A stretch of DNA of 64,000 nt from Rhizobium sp. RU36D. GTDB taxonomy: Bacteria > Pseudomonadota > Alphaproteobacteria > Rhizobiales > Rhizobiaceae. Below, piece by piece: positions 47,828 to 57,360 of the stretch. The translations under genes and the position numbers were made by a program. Location: the NCBI RefSeq assembly GCF_900176345.1, contig NZ_FWXU01000008.1:1-64000 (forward strand), written 5' to 3'. Below the pieces are notes generated by a model. That model did no database searches. It saw nothing but the letters and a program-made list of their open reading frames with translations, and was not told where the DNA came from. Every line of letters begins with the position of its first letter. Within the stretch, counting starts at the first letter, position 1.

Positions 47828-49222
47828 CTACAGCATCGCCATGTATTTCGGCAGTTCCGAGAGGCGCGGCACCACCACCAGCGTCTTCACCTCGCCGCGC
47901 TTGAAGGCGTTGAGGAACCGGTTGTAGTCGGCAAAGACCACGCAGCCGGAGCTGTCCCCACGGCGACGCAGGAGGTAGGTATGGGTCAGCATGCCGTCGC
48001 GACCAAACATCATCTTCTGATTGACCGGCGTCATGCGGATGGCTTCAATCCCGTGGAACCGGGCCTCGCGCATCTTCAGGTGGTAGACATTGGGCGGCGT
48101 CGAACCGCGATTGCGCACATGCACGAATTTCGGGTTGTCGCGATATTCGCCCCGGCCGGAAGAGGCCTTCAGCTTTTCGCCATTGGGCATGTGCACGACG
48201 CCGGCGCTGATGTCATAGACGGCGATGCGGCTGGCGCGGCCCGGCAGCGTGGAGCGCTTGCCGAAGATCGACGGGCTGTCGTCGGTATCCAGCGGGTTTT
48301 CCGGGCGGGCATAGGCCAGCAGCGACTTCGGTGCTTCCTTTGGCGTGGGCTCACGCTTGGCGCGCATCGGGATGGTGGCTTCCGGCTCAGGAATGGCCGC
48401 ACGCGGCGGCCGCTTGGCCGGGATCGGCGCGTCGTCCACTTCGGGAGCCGCTGGCGCCAGCACTTCCTCGAACGGGTTTTCCAGGCTTGCAAGCTCGGTG
48501 GACGGGGGCACGGCGCCGGTGATGATGCCATCGGTATCGTCATCGGCCTCGGCCAATTGAACCGTGCCATTGGTCTTGTTCAGGAGATCGCCGACAAAGG
48601 CCACCTCGATCGAGGCTTCCGGCGCCGGAACAGGGCTTCCCATGGTCGCGACGACGCGGATTGCGTCGGCATCGCTGGGTGCCGAAAACGCCAGGCGCTG
48701 GGTGCGGCCTTCATCCGTGCCTGTGGCCGCCATGGCGCGGCGCAGGATATCGAGGCGGCCGGCCTGCTTGGCGGCGTTCAATTCCTGCCAGGTGGGGCGC
48801 ACCGGCTTGCCGAAGCTGCCGAAGGACGCGACGGAGACCGCGGTCGGCAGCGCAGCCGTCTGGCTCTCTTGCACCTCCTGCACCGGCTCGATGCCGTTCT
48901 TTCGGTTCCAATAAGACGTAATCGCATCGGCGCTCAGCTCTGCCGGGGCAGCGGGCTGCGGCCGGGAGACGACCAGCACGCGCGGATCGCTCGGAACCGG
49001 CGCCGGTGTCACCAGGGCCAGGCTGGGCTTGGGCTTTTCGCTTGGGGATGCGGACTTTGCCACGCTGTGCACCGTCGCTGCGGTGGCCACCAGCCAGATC
49101 GCCGCGACCGTGCAGGAGCCGAGCGCTGCGGTGACAAAGAGGAGCTTGCGGGACATGCCCGAGCCGGACTTCGGCCGGCGGGAAGAACGGCCCTTCTGGG
49201 CCTCACCACTGGAGAACGCCAT
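47828..49222 (-). CDS. Membrane-anchored DUF2778/Tlde1-like protein
   Basis: Protein of 464 residues with a short basic cytoplasmic tail, one membrane helix (about residues 24-46), a long Pro/Ala/Glu-rich linker, and a C-terminal DUF2778 domain (about 350-455). That domain includes KASSGRGEYRDNP, a His in LTHTYLLRRRG, and SSGCVVFADY with the likely catalytic Cys. Tlde1-type domains act on peptidoglycan as L,D-transpeptidase-like exchangers or carboxypeptidases, here probably in the periplasm. No immunity gene or type VI component adjoins it, so a housekeeping wall role is as likely as a toxin role. The start is uncertain: longer readings extend to 49372. Confidence 0.78.
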   Translation of the reverse strand: MAFSSGEAQKGRSSRRPKSGSGMSRKLLFVTAALGSCTVAAIWLVATAATVHSVAKSASPSEKPKPSLALVTPAPVPSDPRVLVVSRPQPAAPAELSADAITSYWNRKNGIEPVQEVQESQTAALPTAVSVASFGSFGKPVRPTWQELNAAKQAGRLDILRRAMAATGTDEGRTQRLAFSAPSDADAIRVVATMGSPVPAPEASIEVAFVGDLLNKTNGTVQLAEADDDTDGIITGAVPPSTELASLENPFEEVLAPAAPEVDDAPIPAKRPPRAAIPEPEATIPMRAKREPTPKEAPKSLLAYARPENPLDTDDSPSIFGKRSTLPGRASRIAVYDISAGVVHMPNGEKLKASSGRGEYRDNPKFVHVRNRGSTPPNVYHLKMREARFHGIEAIRMTPVNQKMMFGRDGMLTHTYLLRRRGDSSGCVVFADYNRFLNAFKRGEVKTLVVVPRLSELPKYMAML

Positions 49223-49426
49223 ACTCAACTCGCTAACGCACGCGGCCTTGATGGCCGGCGGCCGTACACGCCGCAGATACAGGATGCCGCCAGAGGCGAC
49301 CGAACGCGCCGGCGTCGAACTTTCATCGTTCATTGCCGGTTGAGCTAAAGTATGAACAGATTTGGTAACCAAGTGGTTTACGCCGTGCCGGCTCTCGACA
49401 ATTCGCTCCGTCCGGCCGCCGTGTTG

Positions 49427-50131
49427 TCAGACCGAGCGCGTGATACCGCCATCCACCCGGATATTCTGGCCCGTGATATAGCCGCCGCCGGGAGATGCCA
49501 GGAAAGAGATCGTGGCCGCAATTTCCTCGACTGTGCCATAACGGCCCATCGGAATGCGGGAGCGACGCTCTTCCGTCTCTGGCAAGCTATCGATGAATCC
49601 GGGCAGGATATTGTTCATCCGGATGTTTTCCGCAGCGTAGCGGTCGGCAAACAGCTTGGTGAAGGCCGCAAGCCCCGCGCGGAACACGCCAGAGGTCGGA
49701 AACAGCGGGTCCGGCTCGAATGTCGCATAGGTCGAAATATTGATGATCGCGCCGGATTTCTGCGCCTGCATGATCGGCGTCACCAGTCGTACCGGCCGGA
49801 TGACGTTCATCAGGTAGACGTCCATGCCGGTGTGCCACTGCTCATCCGTGAGTTCCAGGAGGGGGGCGCGCGGCCCGTGACCGGCACTGTTGACCAGCAC
49901 GTCGATGCGGCCATACCGCGCCATGGTCTCGTCGACCAGCCGCTTCAGGTCGTCATTCGACTGGTTAGAACCGGTAACCCCGAGGCCGCCCAGTTCCTTT
50001 GCCAGCGCCTCGCCCTTGCCGGACGACGAGAGGATCGCGACCTTGAAACCATCAGCCGCCAGCCTGCGGGCTGCATCCGCACCCATGCCGCTGCCGCCCG
50101 CCGTGATGATCGCTACCTTCAAATCGCTCAT
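49427..50131 (-). CDS. Short-chain dehydrogenase/reductase with altered active site
   Basis: SDR-fold protein of 234 residues. The nucleotide motif TAGGSGMG near residue 10 and NSAG near residue 85 are present, but where SDRs have Tyr-x3-Lys this one reads SGVFRAGL, with Ser in place of Tyr and Arg in place of Lys. It may be a non-catalytic or differently catalytic SDR. The remaining C-terminal portion (GGGYITGQNIRVDGG) is normal. The start at ATG 50131 is preferred because earlier in-frame codons add a non-conserved extension. It is monocistronic; substrate unknown. Confidence 0.83.
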   Translation of the reverse strand: MSDLKVAIITAGGSGMGADAARRLAADGFKVAILSSSGKGEALAKELGGLGVTGSNQSNDDLKRLVDETMARYGRIDVLVNSAGHGPRAPLLELTDEQWHTGMDVYLMNVIRPVRLVTPIMQAQKSGAIINISTYATFEPDPLFPTSGVFRAGLAAFTKLFADRYAAENIRMNNILPGFIDSLPETEERRSRIPMGRYGTVEEIAATISFLASPGGGYITGQNIRVDGGITRSV

Positions 50132-50279
50132 GCCTTCGTCCCCGCCCTTCGCTGCCGTGGTAAAACGAACAAACCCCGCCAGCATGCGCGGACGGGGCGT
50201 CGTTTATGCGTTGCGTCGGTTTAACACAGGCCAGCAGCGGTTCAAACAGACCGCTGCCTGGCCCAGCAAAGGAGGGAAA

Positions 50280-50687
50280 TCACCAGGACCGGACGTCCAG
50301 CACCTTGTCGCGGTGGGCCGGATGGGTGGAGAAGACGAAGATGCGATCGAGTTCCTTCTGGTTCAAAAGCCTCAGGAAGCGGACTTCGATCGTGTTGTTG
50401 GCGAATGTCTTCATCAGCATGCAGCCGACCTTGGTGATGCGGGCATCGGGCAGGTCGAGATAGAATTGCTGCGGCAGGGAATATTTGGTGTTGAGCGCGA
50501 GGATCGCGCCGCTGCGCGAGACACGGATCATGTCACACCGGCGGGCGGCCATATGCATGACGCCCTTTTCCGTATACTCGATACGGGCGGCGTTCATGGT
50601 GTCCTCGAACTTGAACTTCACCTCGCGGTCGTACATGAACGACTCTTCGCGCTGGAAGTAGTTGGTGCCTTCGGTTTTTGGACGCAT
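50280..50687 (-). CDS. PilZ-like domain protein
   Basis: Protein of 135 residues, largely beta, that resembles single-domain PilZ proteins. The candidate c-di-GMP motif is the basic stretch MAARRCDMIRVSRSGAIL, with Arg residues and a degenerate D/N-x-S-x-x-G, so nucleotide binding is uncertain. Such proteins tie c-di-GMP to motility or surface polysaccharides, and flagellar and polysaccharide genes do lie in this window. The gene stands alone between the SDR gene and the agl operon. Confidence 0.6.
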   Translation of the reverse strand: MRPKTEGTNYFQREESFMYDREVKFKFEDTMNAARIEYTEKGVMHMAARRCDMIRVSRSGAILALNTKYSLPQQFYLDLPDARITKVGCMLMKTFANNTIEVRFLRLLNQKELDRIFVFSTHPAHRDKVLDVRSW

Positions 50688-50821
50688 CTACATACCCTAA
50701 CTGCTAACCCCTCTCCCCGAAAACTAGCAGGGGATATTTAACAGTTGGTATGAATGCGGACGCAAATTGCACCATGGCCGCGTCAGGCTGTTTACCCCTA
50801 ACGCGGCCTCAAGTTTGCAGG

Positions 50822-51913
50822 CTATTTCTTGTAATAGCTTTTGCCGGCTGCATCAAAAAGGTGCAGCTTGGTCCGGTCGGCAGCAAAGCGGAGCTTCTCG
50901 CCCTTCTTCACGTCGACAATGCCCGGCAGCTTGACGACCACGGGTTCCTCTTCGACGGGACCCGCGACATAAAGCAGGGTCACCTCACCCAAGGCCTCGA
51001 CAATCTCGACCGTGCCCTCGAACAGGAAGTCGTCGCCGGTCGAAATCGCCAGGTCCTCGGGGCGCACGCCGAAGCTTGCGGACTTGCCGTTCTCTGAAGC
51101 ATCGACCGCAAGCGGCACCGAGACCCGGCTACCATCCTTGAGGCTGATCACCGTGCTAGCGCCAGTCTCGACGATCTTGGCCGGCATGATGTTCATTGCC
51201 GGCGAACCAATGAAGCGGGCGACGAACAGGTTGGCCGGGCGCTCGTAAAGCTCGAGCGGCGGACCGACCTGCTCGATCCGGCCGGCCGACAGCACCACGA
51301 TCCGGTCGGCCAGCGTCATCGCCTCCACCTGGTCATGGGTCACGTAGATCATCGTCGTATCAGGCATGCTCTCGTTGAGCTTGGCGATCTCGATGCGGGT
51401 GGCGACACGCAGCGCGGCGTCGAGGTTGGACAGGGGCTCGTCGAACAGGAAGACCTTGGGATTGCGGCAGATCGCCCGGCCGATTGCCACGCGCTGGCGC
51501 TGGCCACCGGAGAGCGCCTTGGGCAGCCGGTCCAGATAGGGGCCAAGCTGCAGCATGTCGGCCGCCTTGCGCACCCGCTGGTCGATGACCTCCTTGCTCT
51601 CATGCGCAATCCGCATGCCGAAGGCCATGTTGTCGTAGACCGTCATGTGCGGATACAGCGCGTAGGACTGGAAGACCATGGCGATGCCGCGCTTGGAGGG
51701 CGGCACCTCGTTGACCCGCTGGCCGTCGATCATCATCTCGCCGGACGTAATGTCCTCAAGCCCCGCGATCATGCGCAGCAGGGTCGACTTGCCGCAGCCG
51801 GACGGCCCGACAAAGACGACGAATTCACCCTGTCTGATCTCCAGGTCGATCCCGTGCAGGATCTTCACCTGTCCATAGGCCTTGCGAATATCTTTCAAAA
51901 CGACGCCAGTCAT
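50822..51913 (-). CDS. aglK: Alpha-glucoside ABC transporter ATPase
   Basis: MalK/UgpC-type ATPase of 363 residues. Walker A is GPSGCGKST near residue 37, the signature LSGGQRQRVAIGR near 135, Walker B VFLFDEPLSNLD near 155, and a C-terminal TOBE domain occupies about 285-363. It is the last gene of aglE-F-G-A-K, 18 bases after aglA, and powers the AglF/AglG channel. A 17-base-loop inverted repeat at 50776-50808 (GGCCGCGT/ACGCGGCC) may end the transcript. Confidence 0.93.
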   Translation of the reverse strand: MTGVVLKDIRKAYGQVKILHGIDLEIRQGEFVVFVGPSGCGKSTLLRMIAGLEDITSGEMMIDGQRVNEVPPSKRGIAMVFQSYALYPHMTVYDNMAFGMRIAHESKEVIDQRVRKAADMLQLGPYLDRLPKALSGGQRQRVAIGRAICRNPKVFLFDEPLSNLDAALRVATRIEIAKLNESMPDTTMIYVTHDQVEAMTLADRIVVLSAGRIEQVGPPLELYERPANLFVARFIGSPAMNIMPAKIVETGASTVISLKDGSRVSVPLAVDASENGKSASFGVRPEDLAISTGDDFLFEGTVEIVEALGEVTLLYVAGPVEEEPVVVKLPGIVDVKKGEKLRFAADRTKLHLFDAAGKSYYKK

Positions 51914-51931
51914 GGCCTCTCCCTCCCGCTG

Positions 51932-53593
51932 TCAGGCGTGACGCGCGAAATATGCGCCCCAGGCCGGCAGTTCCACCTTCTTGTTATCAGACTTGCTTTC
52001 AAAACCGTGGCCGTCCAGCATCTCCCAGTTCCCCTCCGGAAGATCGGCGCTGGCCGGTGCCGCGGACATGTTGAACATGCACAGCACTGTCTCGTTGCCG
52101 AGGGTGCGCGTATAGACGACAACCTCGCCGTCGCCCTGGATCGGCAGGAATTCCATGCCGCCCTTGGCAAAGGCCGGGTGCTGGCGGCGGAAGGCAATGA
52201 AGCGACGATACTGCTCCAGCACCGAGTTCTCGACGCCCTGCTGGGTGTCGACCGCCTTCAGGTTATGCTCCACCGGGATCGGCAGCCAGGGCTTCTCCGT
52301 CGTGCTGAAGCCGGAATGCAGGGCGTGGCTGTCCCAGACCATCGGCGTACGGCAGCCGTCGCGGCCCTTGAACTCCGGCCAGAACTGGATGCCATAGGGG
52401 TCCTGCAGGTCCTCGAAAGCGATATCGGCTTCCGTCAGGCCAAGCTCCTCGCCCTGGTAGATGCAGACCGAGCCGCGCTGGGTCAGAAGCAGCGCCGCCA
52501 TCATCTTGGCAAAGGCCTCGCGGTCGGCGATATGCGCACCCCAACGGCTGACATGGCGCACCACGTCGTGGTTCGAGAAGGCCCAGCAGGCCCAGCCCTC
52601 AGGCGCGGCCTTGGCGAAAGCGCCCTGGACGGCGGCAATGCTTTCGGGCGTCGGCGGTTCCGGCGCCAGGAATTCGAAGGCGTAGCACATCTGCATCTTG
52701 TCGTTGCCGGATGTGTATTCGCCGACGATCTCCAGCCCGCGCTGGCTGTCGCCCACCTCGCCCACGGCGGCAATCGCCGGGAATTCGTCGAGCACGGCAC
52801 GGAAGCGCTTCAGGAAGGCAATGTTCTCCGGCCGGTTCTTGTCGTAGATATGCTCCTGAAAGTTATAGGGATTCACCGCCGGGGCCGTGGAGGCGTTGCG
52901 CCGTTCCGGAGCCAGCGCCGGGTTGTCCCGCAATTCCTTGTCGTGGAAGTAGAAGTTGATCGTATCCAGGCGGAATCCATCCACGCCGCGCTTCAGCCAG
53001 AAGCGGGTCATGTCGAGCAACTCGTTCTGAACCTCGGCATTGTGCAGGTTCAAGTCCGGCTGCGAGGTCAGGAAGTTATGCAGGAAATACTGCATGCGGG
53101 TCGGATCCCAGGCCCAGGCCGAACCGCCGAAGATCGACAGCCAGTTGTTCGGCGGCGTGCCATCGGGCCGAGGATCGGCCCAGACATACCAGTCGGCCTT
53201 GGGATTGTTGCGGCTGGAGCGGCTTTCGACGAACCAGGCATGCTGGTCCGAGGTGTGCGACATCACGAGGTCGATCATCACCTTGATGCCAAGACGATGG
53301 GCCTCGGCGATCATGCCGTCGAAATCGGCGAGCGTGCCGAACATCGGATCGACATCGACATAGTTCGACACGTCGTAGCCGAAATCCTTCATCGGCGAGG
53401 TGAAGAACGGCGAAATCCAGATGGCATCGGCCCCCAGCGCAGCAATATGCGGCAGGCGGGCGGTGATGCCCTTGAGGTCGCCGATGCCATCGCCGTTGGA
53501 ATCCTGGTAGGAGCGCGGATAGATCTGGTAGATCACCGCTCCGCGCCACCAGTCCTTGTCTACCGTTGCCGTTGCTTGTGCAGTCGCCGTCAT
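51932..53593 (-). CDS. aglA: Alpha-glucosidase
   Basis: GH13 glycosidase of 553 residues that hydrolyses imported alpha-glucosides such as maltose, trehalose or sucrose in the cytoplasm. Conserved regions are IYQIYPRSYQDSNGDGIGD near the N-terminus, DLVMSHTSDQH, GFRLDTINF with the nucleophile Asp, GEVGD with the acid/base Glu, and FSNHD. There is no signal peptide. It lies between aglG and aglK in the operon, as in Sinorhizobium. Confidence 0.94.
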   Translation of the reverse strand: MTATAQATATVDKDWWRGAVIYQIYPRSYQDSNGDGIGDLKGITARLPHIAALGADAIWISPFFTSPMKDFGYDVSNYVDVDPMFGTLADFDGMIAEAHRLGIKVMIDLVMSHTSDQHAWFVESRSSRNNPKADWYVWADPRPDGTPPNNWLSIFGGSAWAWDPTRMQYFLHNFLTSQPDLNLHNAEVQNELLDMTRFWLKRGVDGFRLDTINFYFHDKELRDNPALAPERRNASTAPAVNPYNFQEHIYDKNRPENIAFLKRFRAVLDEFPAIAAVGEVGDSQRGLEIVGEYTSGNDKMQMCYAFEFLAPEPPTPESIAAVQGAFAKAAPEGWACWAFSNHDVVRHVSRWGAHIADREAFAKMMAALLLTQRGSVCIYQGEELGLTEADIAFEDLQDPYGIQFWPEFKGRDGCRTPMVWDSHALHSGFSTTEKPWLPIPVEHNLKAVDTQQGVENSVLEQYRRFIAFRRQHPAFAKGGMEFLPIQGDGEVVVYTRTLGNETVLCMFNMSAAPASADLPEGNWEMLDGHGFESKSDNKKVELPAWGAYFARHA

Positions 53594-53632
53594 TTCAGTG
53601 TCCTGTGGGAGTCGAGATGTGAAGGGTTGCCG

Positions 53633-54778
53633 TCAACCGCCCTTCACCGAACCCGCAAGCAGACCGCGCACGAGGTAGCGTTGCAGGGTGAAGAAGACGA
53701 GGATCGGGACAACGATGGTGATGAATGCGGAAGCCGTGAGGATTTCCCAATTGCCGCCGCGCGAGCCGAGCAGGTTGACCAGGCGACCGGTCAGCACCAG
53801 CTCGTCATTGCCGCCGCCAAGGAAGACCAGCGCCACCAGCAGGTCGTTCCAGGTCCAGAGGAACTGGAAGATAGCGAAGGAGGCGAGCGCCGGATAAGAC
53901 AGCGGCAGGACGATCTTGAGGAAGATCTCGAAGTCGGACGCGCCATCGACGCGCGCCGATTCCATGATCTCCCGCGGCAGGCCGGCGATATAGTTGCGCA
54001 GCAGGTAGATGGCGAGCGGCAGGCCGAAGCCGATATGCGCCAGCCAGATGCCAAGATAGGTCTTGGAGGGCACGCCGAAAAACGCGCCGACGCCGTTATA
54101 GAGCTTCAACAGCGGGATGAGCGACATCTGCAGCGGCACGACCAGCAGGCCGACGATGATGGCGAGGATGAGCGCCCGGCCCGGAAACTTCATCCAGGCC
54201 AGTGCGTAGGCCGCGAAAGCCGCCACCAGGATCGGGATGATCGTCGCGGGAATGGCGACCGTCATCGAGTTCAGAAAGGATTGCGCGATGCCTTCGGCGT
54301 TCAGAACGGTCTGGTAATTCTCCAGCGTGAAGCGCGGCGGCACCTCGGCGGTGAAGAAGATGCGCTGCCCGCGACCCTCGAAGGCCTTGGGCGAGGCCAA
54401 CCGGAAATCGCCGTTTTCGGCAACCGTCAGCGTCTCGCCGTCCTTGAGTTCAGCCGTGGCCCCCGCCTGATATTCGGCGGGCTTGAGGCTCGACGTGCCA
54501 AAGGCACTGACGCCGCCGGCGGCGCCATCGAAGACATTGCCCGAGATGACGAACTGGCCGTTCTCTTCCTTTTGCGCTTCCGGTCCCGGCGCACGGAACA
54601 CCACGTTCTGCGTGGAGGTGCCAAGCGCCGTCCACCAGCCCGACGCGACGATCTGGTCCTTGTCGCGCAGCGAGGAAATGAACAGGCCGAAGGTCGGCAA
54701 GGTCCAGAGGACGACCAGGAAGATGACCGAGAGATGCACGAACCAGGTGAGCGGAGATTTTACGCTGCCCTTGACCAT
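53633..54778 (-). CDS. aglG: Alpha-glucoside ABC transporter permease AglG
   Basis: Permease of 381 residues. The first helix (about 15-37) is followed by a large periplasmic loop of some 130 residues, an unusual extension typical of AglG/MalG-like proteins, and then five helices. The EAA loop ESARVDGASDFEIFLKIVLPLS lies near residue 275. Start ATG 54778 has GGAGGG about eight bases upstream and lies one base after the aglF stop. Confidence 0.92.
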   Translation of the reverse strand: MVKGSVKSPLTWFVHLSVIFLVVLWTLPTFGLFISSLRDKDQIVASGWWTALGTSTQNVVFRAPGPEAQKEENGQFVISGNVFDGAAGGVSAFGTSSLKPAEYQAGATAELKDGETLTVAENGDFRLASPKAFEGRGQRIFFTAEVPPRFTLENYQTVLNAEGIAQSFLNSMTVAIPATIIPILVAAFAAYALAWMKFPGRALILAIIVGLLVVPLQMSLIPLLKLYNGVGAFFGVPSKTYLGIWLAHIGFGLPLAIYLLRNYIAGLPREIMESARVDGASDFEIFLKIVLPLSYPALASFAIFQFLWTWNDLLVALVFLGGGNDELVLTGRLVNLLGSRGGNWEILTASAFITIVVPILVFFTLQRYLVRGLLAGSVKGG

Positions 54779-54779
54779 A

Positions 54780-55790
54780 TCAGCGTCCCTCCATCTCACG
54801 GCGCGCGTTTCGGATGTTCCAGATCATGATCGGCACGACCATGATCATGATGACCACGGCGATGGCGGCACCCTTGCCGAAATCACCGCCGCCGCGGAAC
54901 ATCCAGTCGAACATCAGGTTCGCCAGAACCTGCGTGTTCCACTGGCCATTGGTCATGGCCAGAACGATGTCGAAAACCTTGAGGACCAGGATGGTGATGG
55001 TGGTCCAGACCACGGCAATCGTGCCCCAGATCTGCGGCACCTTGATCTTCATGAAGATCTGGAACGGGTTGGCGCCATCGATGACCGCGGCCTCCACGGT
55101 CTCTTCCGGAATGCCGCGCAGCGCCGCCGACAGGAGCACCATGGCAAAGCCGGTCTGGATCCAGATCAGGATGACCATCAGGAAGAAATTGTTCCAGAAG
55201 GGAATGGTGATCCAGATCTGCGGATCGCCGCCCAAGAAGATGACGATGGCATTGAGAATGCCGATCTGCTCGGCATTGGCATCGCGATAGTCGTAAACGA
55301 ACTTCCAGATGACCGATGCGCCGACAAACGAGATCGCCATGGGCATGAAGATCAGCGACTTGGCGATATTGCCCCACCAGATGCGGTCGGTGAGTGCGGC
55401 GATGATCAGCCCGAAGAAGGTCGCGGCCGCGGGCACGACGATCAGCCACAGGATGTTGTTGAAGATCGACTCGCGGAAGGCGGCGTCCTGCAGCATCCAG
55501 CGGTAGTTCGCCAGGCCGACGAAGTTCTCACCGCCGCGGTCGTAGAAGGAATAGCCGATCGAGGAGATCAGCGGGTAGACGAGATAGACGGTGAGCGAAA
55601 GAAGCGCCGGTCCGAGAAAGATCCAGGGCCGCACCAGGCTTGCCCGGCGCAGGTTCTGCGACGCCTTGATGGGATCGGGAATGCGGCTTGGAAAGATCAG
55701 ATCGAGAATGACATTGGCGCCCCAGAAGAAGCCGATGGCACCCACCACCCCAATGACAATCGTCAAAAGCGCATACAGTATTTGCTCCAT
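54780..55790 (-). CDS. aglF: Alpha-glucoside ABC transporter permease AglF
   Basis: Permease of 336 residues with about eight helices. An N-terminal hairpin of two helices precedes the usual MalF-like core, and the EAA loop EAAVIDGANPFQIFMKIKVPQIW lies near residue 230. It partners AglG. It is separated from aglE by 129 bases holding a GC-rich hairpin. Confidence 0.92.
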   Translation of the reverse strand: MEQILYALLTIVIGVVGAIGFFWGANVILDLIFPSRIPDPIKASQNLRRASLVRPWIFLGPALLSLTVYLVYPLISSIGYSFYDRGGENFVGLANYRWMLQDAAFRESIFNNILWLIVVPAAATFFGLIIAALTDRIWWGNIAKSLIFMPMAISFVGASVIWKFVYDYRDANAEQIGILNAIVIFLGGDPQIWITIPFWNNFFLMVILIWIQTGFAMVLLSAALRGIPEETVEAAVIDGANPFQIFMKIKVPQIWGTIAVVWTTITILVLKVFDIVLAMTNGQWNTQVLANLMFDWMFRGGGDFGKGAAIAVVIMIMVVPIMIWNIRNARREMEGR

Positions 55791-55861
55791 GAATTCCCCT
55801 CCCCGGCTGAACGTCGGCGTCGGTATGCTCCGCGCTCTGACGACAAGCTCTTCTTGAAGTC

Positions 55862-55886
55862 CGCCGGGCCTTATGTCGGCCCGGCG
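55862..55886 (-). terminator. Hairpin between aglE and aglF
   Basis: Perfect 9-bp stem CGCCGGGCC / GGCCCGGCG with a seven-base loop. No long T run follows, so it is more likely a 3'-end stabiliser or partial terminator that keeps aglE expression above that of the membrane components. Confidence 0.65.
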
Positions 55887-55919
55887 TCATGTTCATGTCC
55901 CTTCAGGCGGGATAGCGCC

Positions 55920-57278
55920 TTACTTCAGGCCGTCCCAAGCCTTCTGGATGCCGGCTGCCACGTCAGCCGCCGACTTGCCGCCGGTGTAGTCAACCATGCC
56001 GGTCCAGAATGCGCCAGCACCGATCTTGCCGGGCATCAGGTCGGATGCGTCGAAGCGGAAGGTGGTGGCGCCGAGCAGGATGTCGCCCTGCTTGCTCATC
56101 GGAGCATTGGCATAGGCTTCCTTGTTGGCGCTCTTGAACGGCGTCAGGAAGCTGGACTGTGCCATCCAGACTTCATGGGCGATCGGGGTCTTGAGCCAGG
56201 AGAGGAAAGCACGGGCAGCCGGCGTGTCCTTGGTGATCATGGCCAGCGTGCCGGCGCCGAGAACCGGGCTGCCGAGTTCCGGCTTGGAGGCATAAGGCGG
56301 CATGTAGAAGAAGTCGGCATCTTCGCCAACGACCGTGCCTTCCGGGAAGAAGGACGGAACGAACGAAGCCTGGTGGTGCAGGTAGCACTTCGGCGGAGAT
56401 GCAAAGAGACCCTTCGGGCTGTCGCGGAAGTCGGTGGAAGCGACGGCTGCGGCACCGCCATCGACGAACTTGTCGTTCTTGGCGAAGTAGCCGAACTCGT
56501 CGATCGCGCCGAGAACGGCCGGATCGGTGAACTTGATCTCGTTGGAGACCCACTTGTCATAGGTTTCCGGGGTCTGCGTGCGCAGCATCATGTCTTCGAC
56601 CCAGTCGGTCGCCGGCCAGCCGGTCGCGCCGCCAGAACCGAGGCCGATGCACCAGGGCGTGCCGCCGTCAGCAACGATCTTCTCGGTCAGCGCCTTCAGC
56701 TCTTCCATGGTCTTGGGCACTTCGTAGCCGGCATCCTCGAAGTTTTCCGGCACGTACCAGACCAGCGACTTCACGTCGATCTTGTAGGGGAAGGCATAGA
56801 TCGCTTCCTTGCCGTCCTTGCCCTTGTAGGTCGACAGATCGACCCAGGACTGGCCGGCGGCATAGTTTTCCAGCAGCCAGCTCTTCACGTCGTCGCCGAG
56901 CGGCACGAGGTGGCCCTTGGAGGCGAGGTCGGCGATCAGGCCGGGCTGCGGCAGGATCGCGACATCGGGCGGGCTGCCGGCCTGGGTGTCGATGACGATC
57001 TGCTGCTCGTAGTTTTCAGAGGACGAATACTTGATGTCGACGCCCGTGGCATCTTCGAAATAGGCAAATACGCTTTCAAACAGCGCCTGGTCTTCGCCGC
57101 GCCACGGCCCGAAGATCGTCAGCGTCTGACCCTTCAAGTCGTTGGCCTTCTTGAATTCTTCAAGGCTGGCCCAGTTGAACTTCTTGTCCTGGCCGATCGG
57201 GAACTTCAAATCGGCAGCACTTGCCGTGCCGGCAAGAAGGGCGAATGCGGCGGCGGACAGTAGCAGAGATTTCTTCAT
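55920..57278 (-). CDS. aglE: Alpha-glucoside-binding periplasmic protein
   Basis: Periplasmic binding protein of 452 residues with a signal peptide (MKKSLLLSAAAFALLAGTASA). The mature protein has the two-lobed family-1 sugar-binding character, with FGPWRGEDQALFE near residue 55. It captures alpha-glucosides for AglFGK. It is the first gene of the operon, starting 334 bases from the divergent regulator gene aglR. Confidence 0.93.
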   Translation of the reverse strand: MKKSLLLSAAAFALLAGTASAADLKFPIGQDKKFNWASLEEFKKANDLKGQTLTIFGPWRGEDQALFESVFAYFEDATGVDIKYSSSENYEQQIVIDTQAGSPPDVAILPQPGLIADLASKGHLVPLGDDVKSWLLENYAAGQSWVDLSTYKGKDGKEAIYAFPYKIDVKSLVWYVPENFEDAGYEVPKTMEELKALTEKIVADGGTPWCIGLGSGGATGWPATDWVEDMMLRTQTPETYDKWVSNEIKFTDPAVLGAIDEFGYFAKNDKFVDGGAAAVASTDFRDSPKGLFASPPKCYLHHQASFVPSFFPEGTVVGEDADFFYMPPYASKPELGSPVLGAGTLAMITKDTPAARAFLSWLKTPIAHEVWMAQSSFLTPFKSANKEAYANAPMSKQGDILLGATTFRFDASDLMPGKIGAGAFWTGMVDYTGGKSAADVAAGIQKAWDGLK

Positions 57279-57348
57279 GTGATTTACCTCCCATCACAAT
57301 CTGTGGCGATCTTAACAGTTCGTTGCACGAAAGAAAGCGGCAAGAACT

Positions 57349-57360
57349 CAAAGCGCTTTG
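57349..57360. promoter_or_regulatory. LacI-type operator candidate near aglE
   Basis: CAAAGCGCTTTG, a perfect 12-bp palindrome 71 bases upstream of aglE. The central CG step and flanks match the LacI/GalR operator style. A second related site lies near aglR. Confidence 0.7.

Noticed and set aside
51335-54829. A very long open frame (over 1,100 codons) on the plus strand, opposite the agl operon
   Set aside because: It is antisense to aglK, aglA and aglG, which have clear motifs. Its protein is Arg/His/Gln-rich without domains, an effect of high GC.
54483-57263. A 926-codon plus-strand frame opposite aglF and aglE
   Set aside because: Same antisense effect; no ribosome site or protein motif, while the opposite strand encodes recognised transporter parts.
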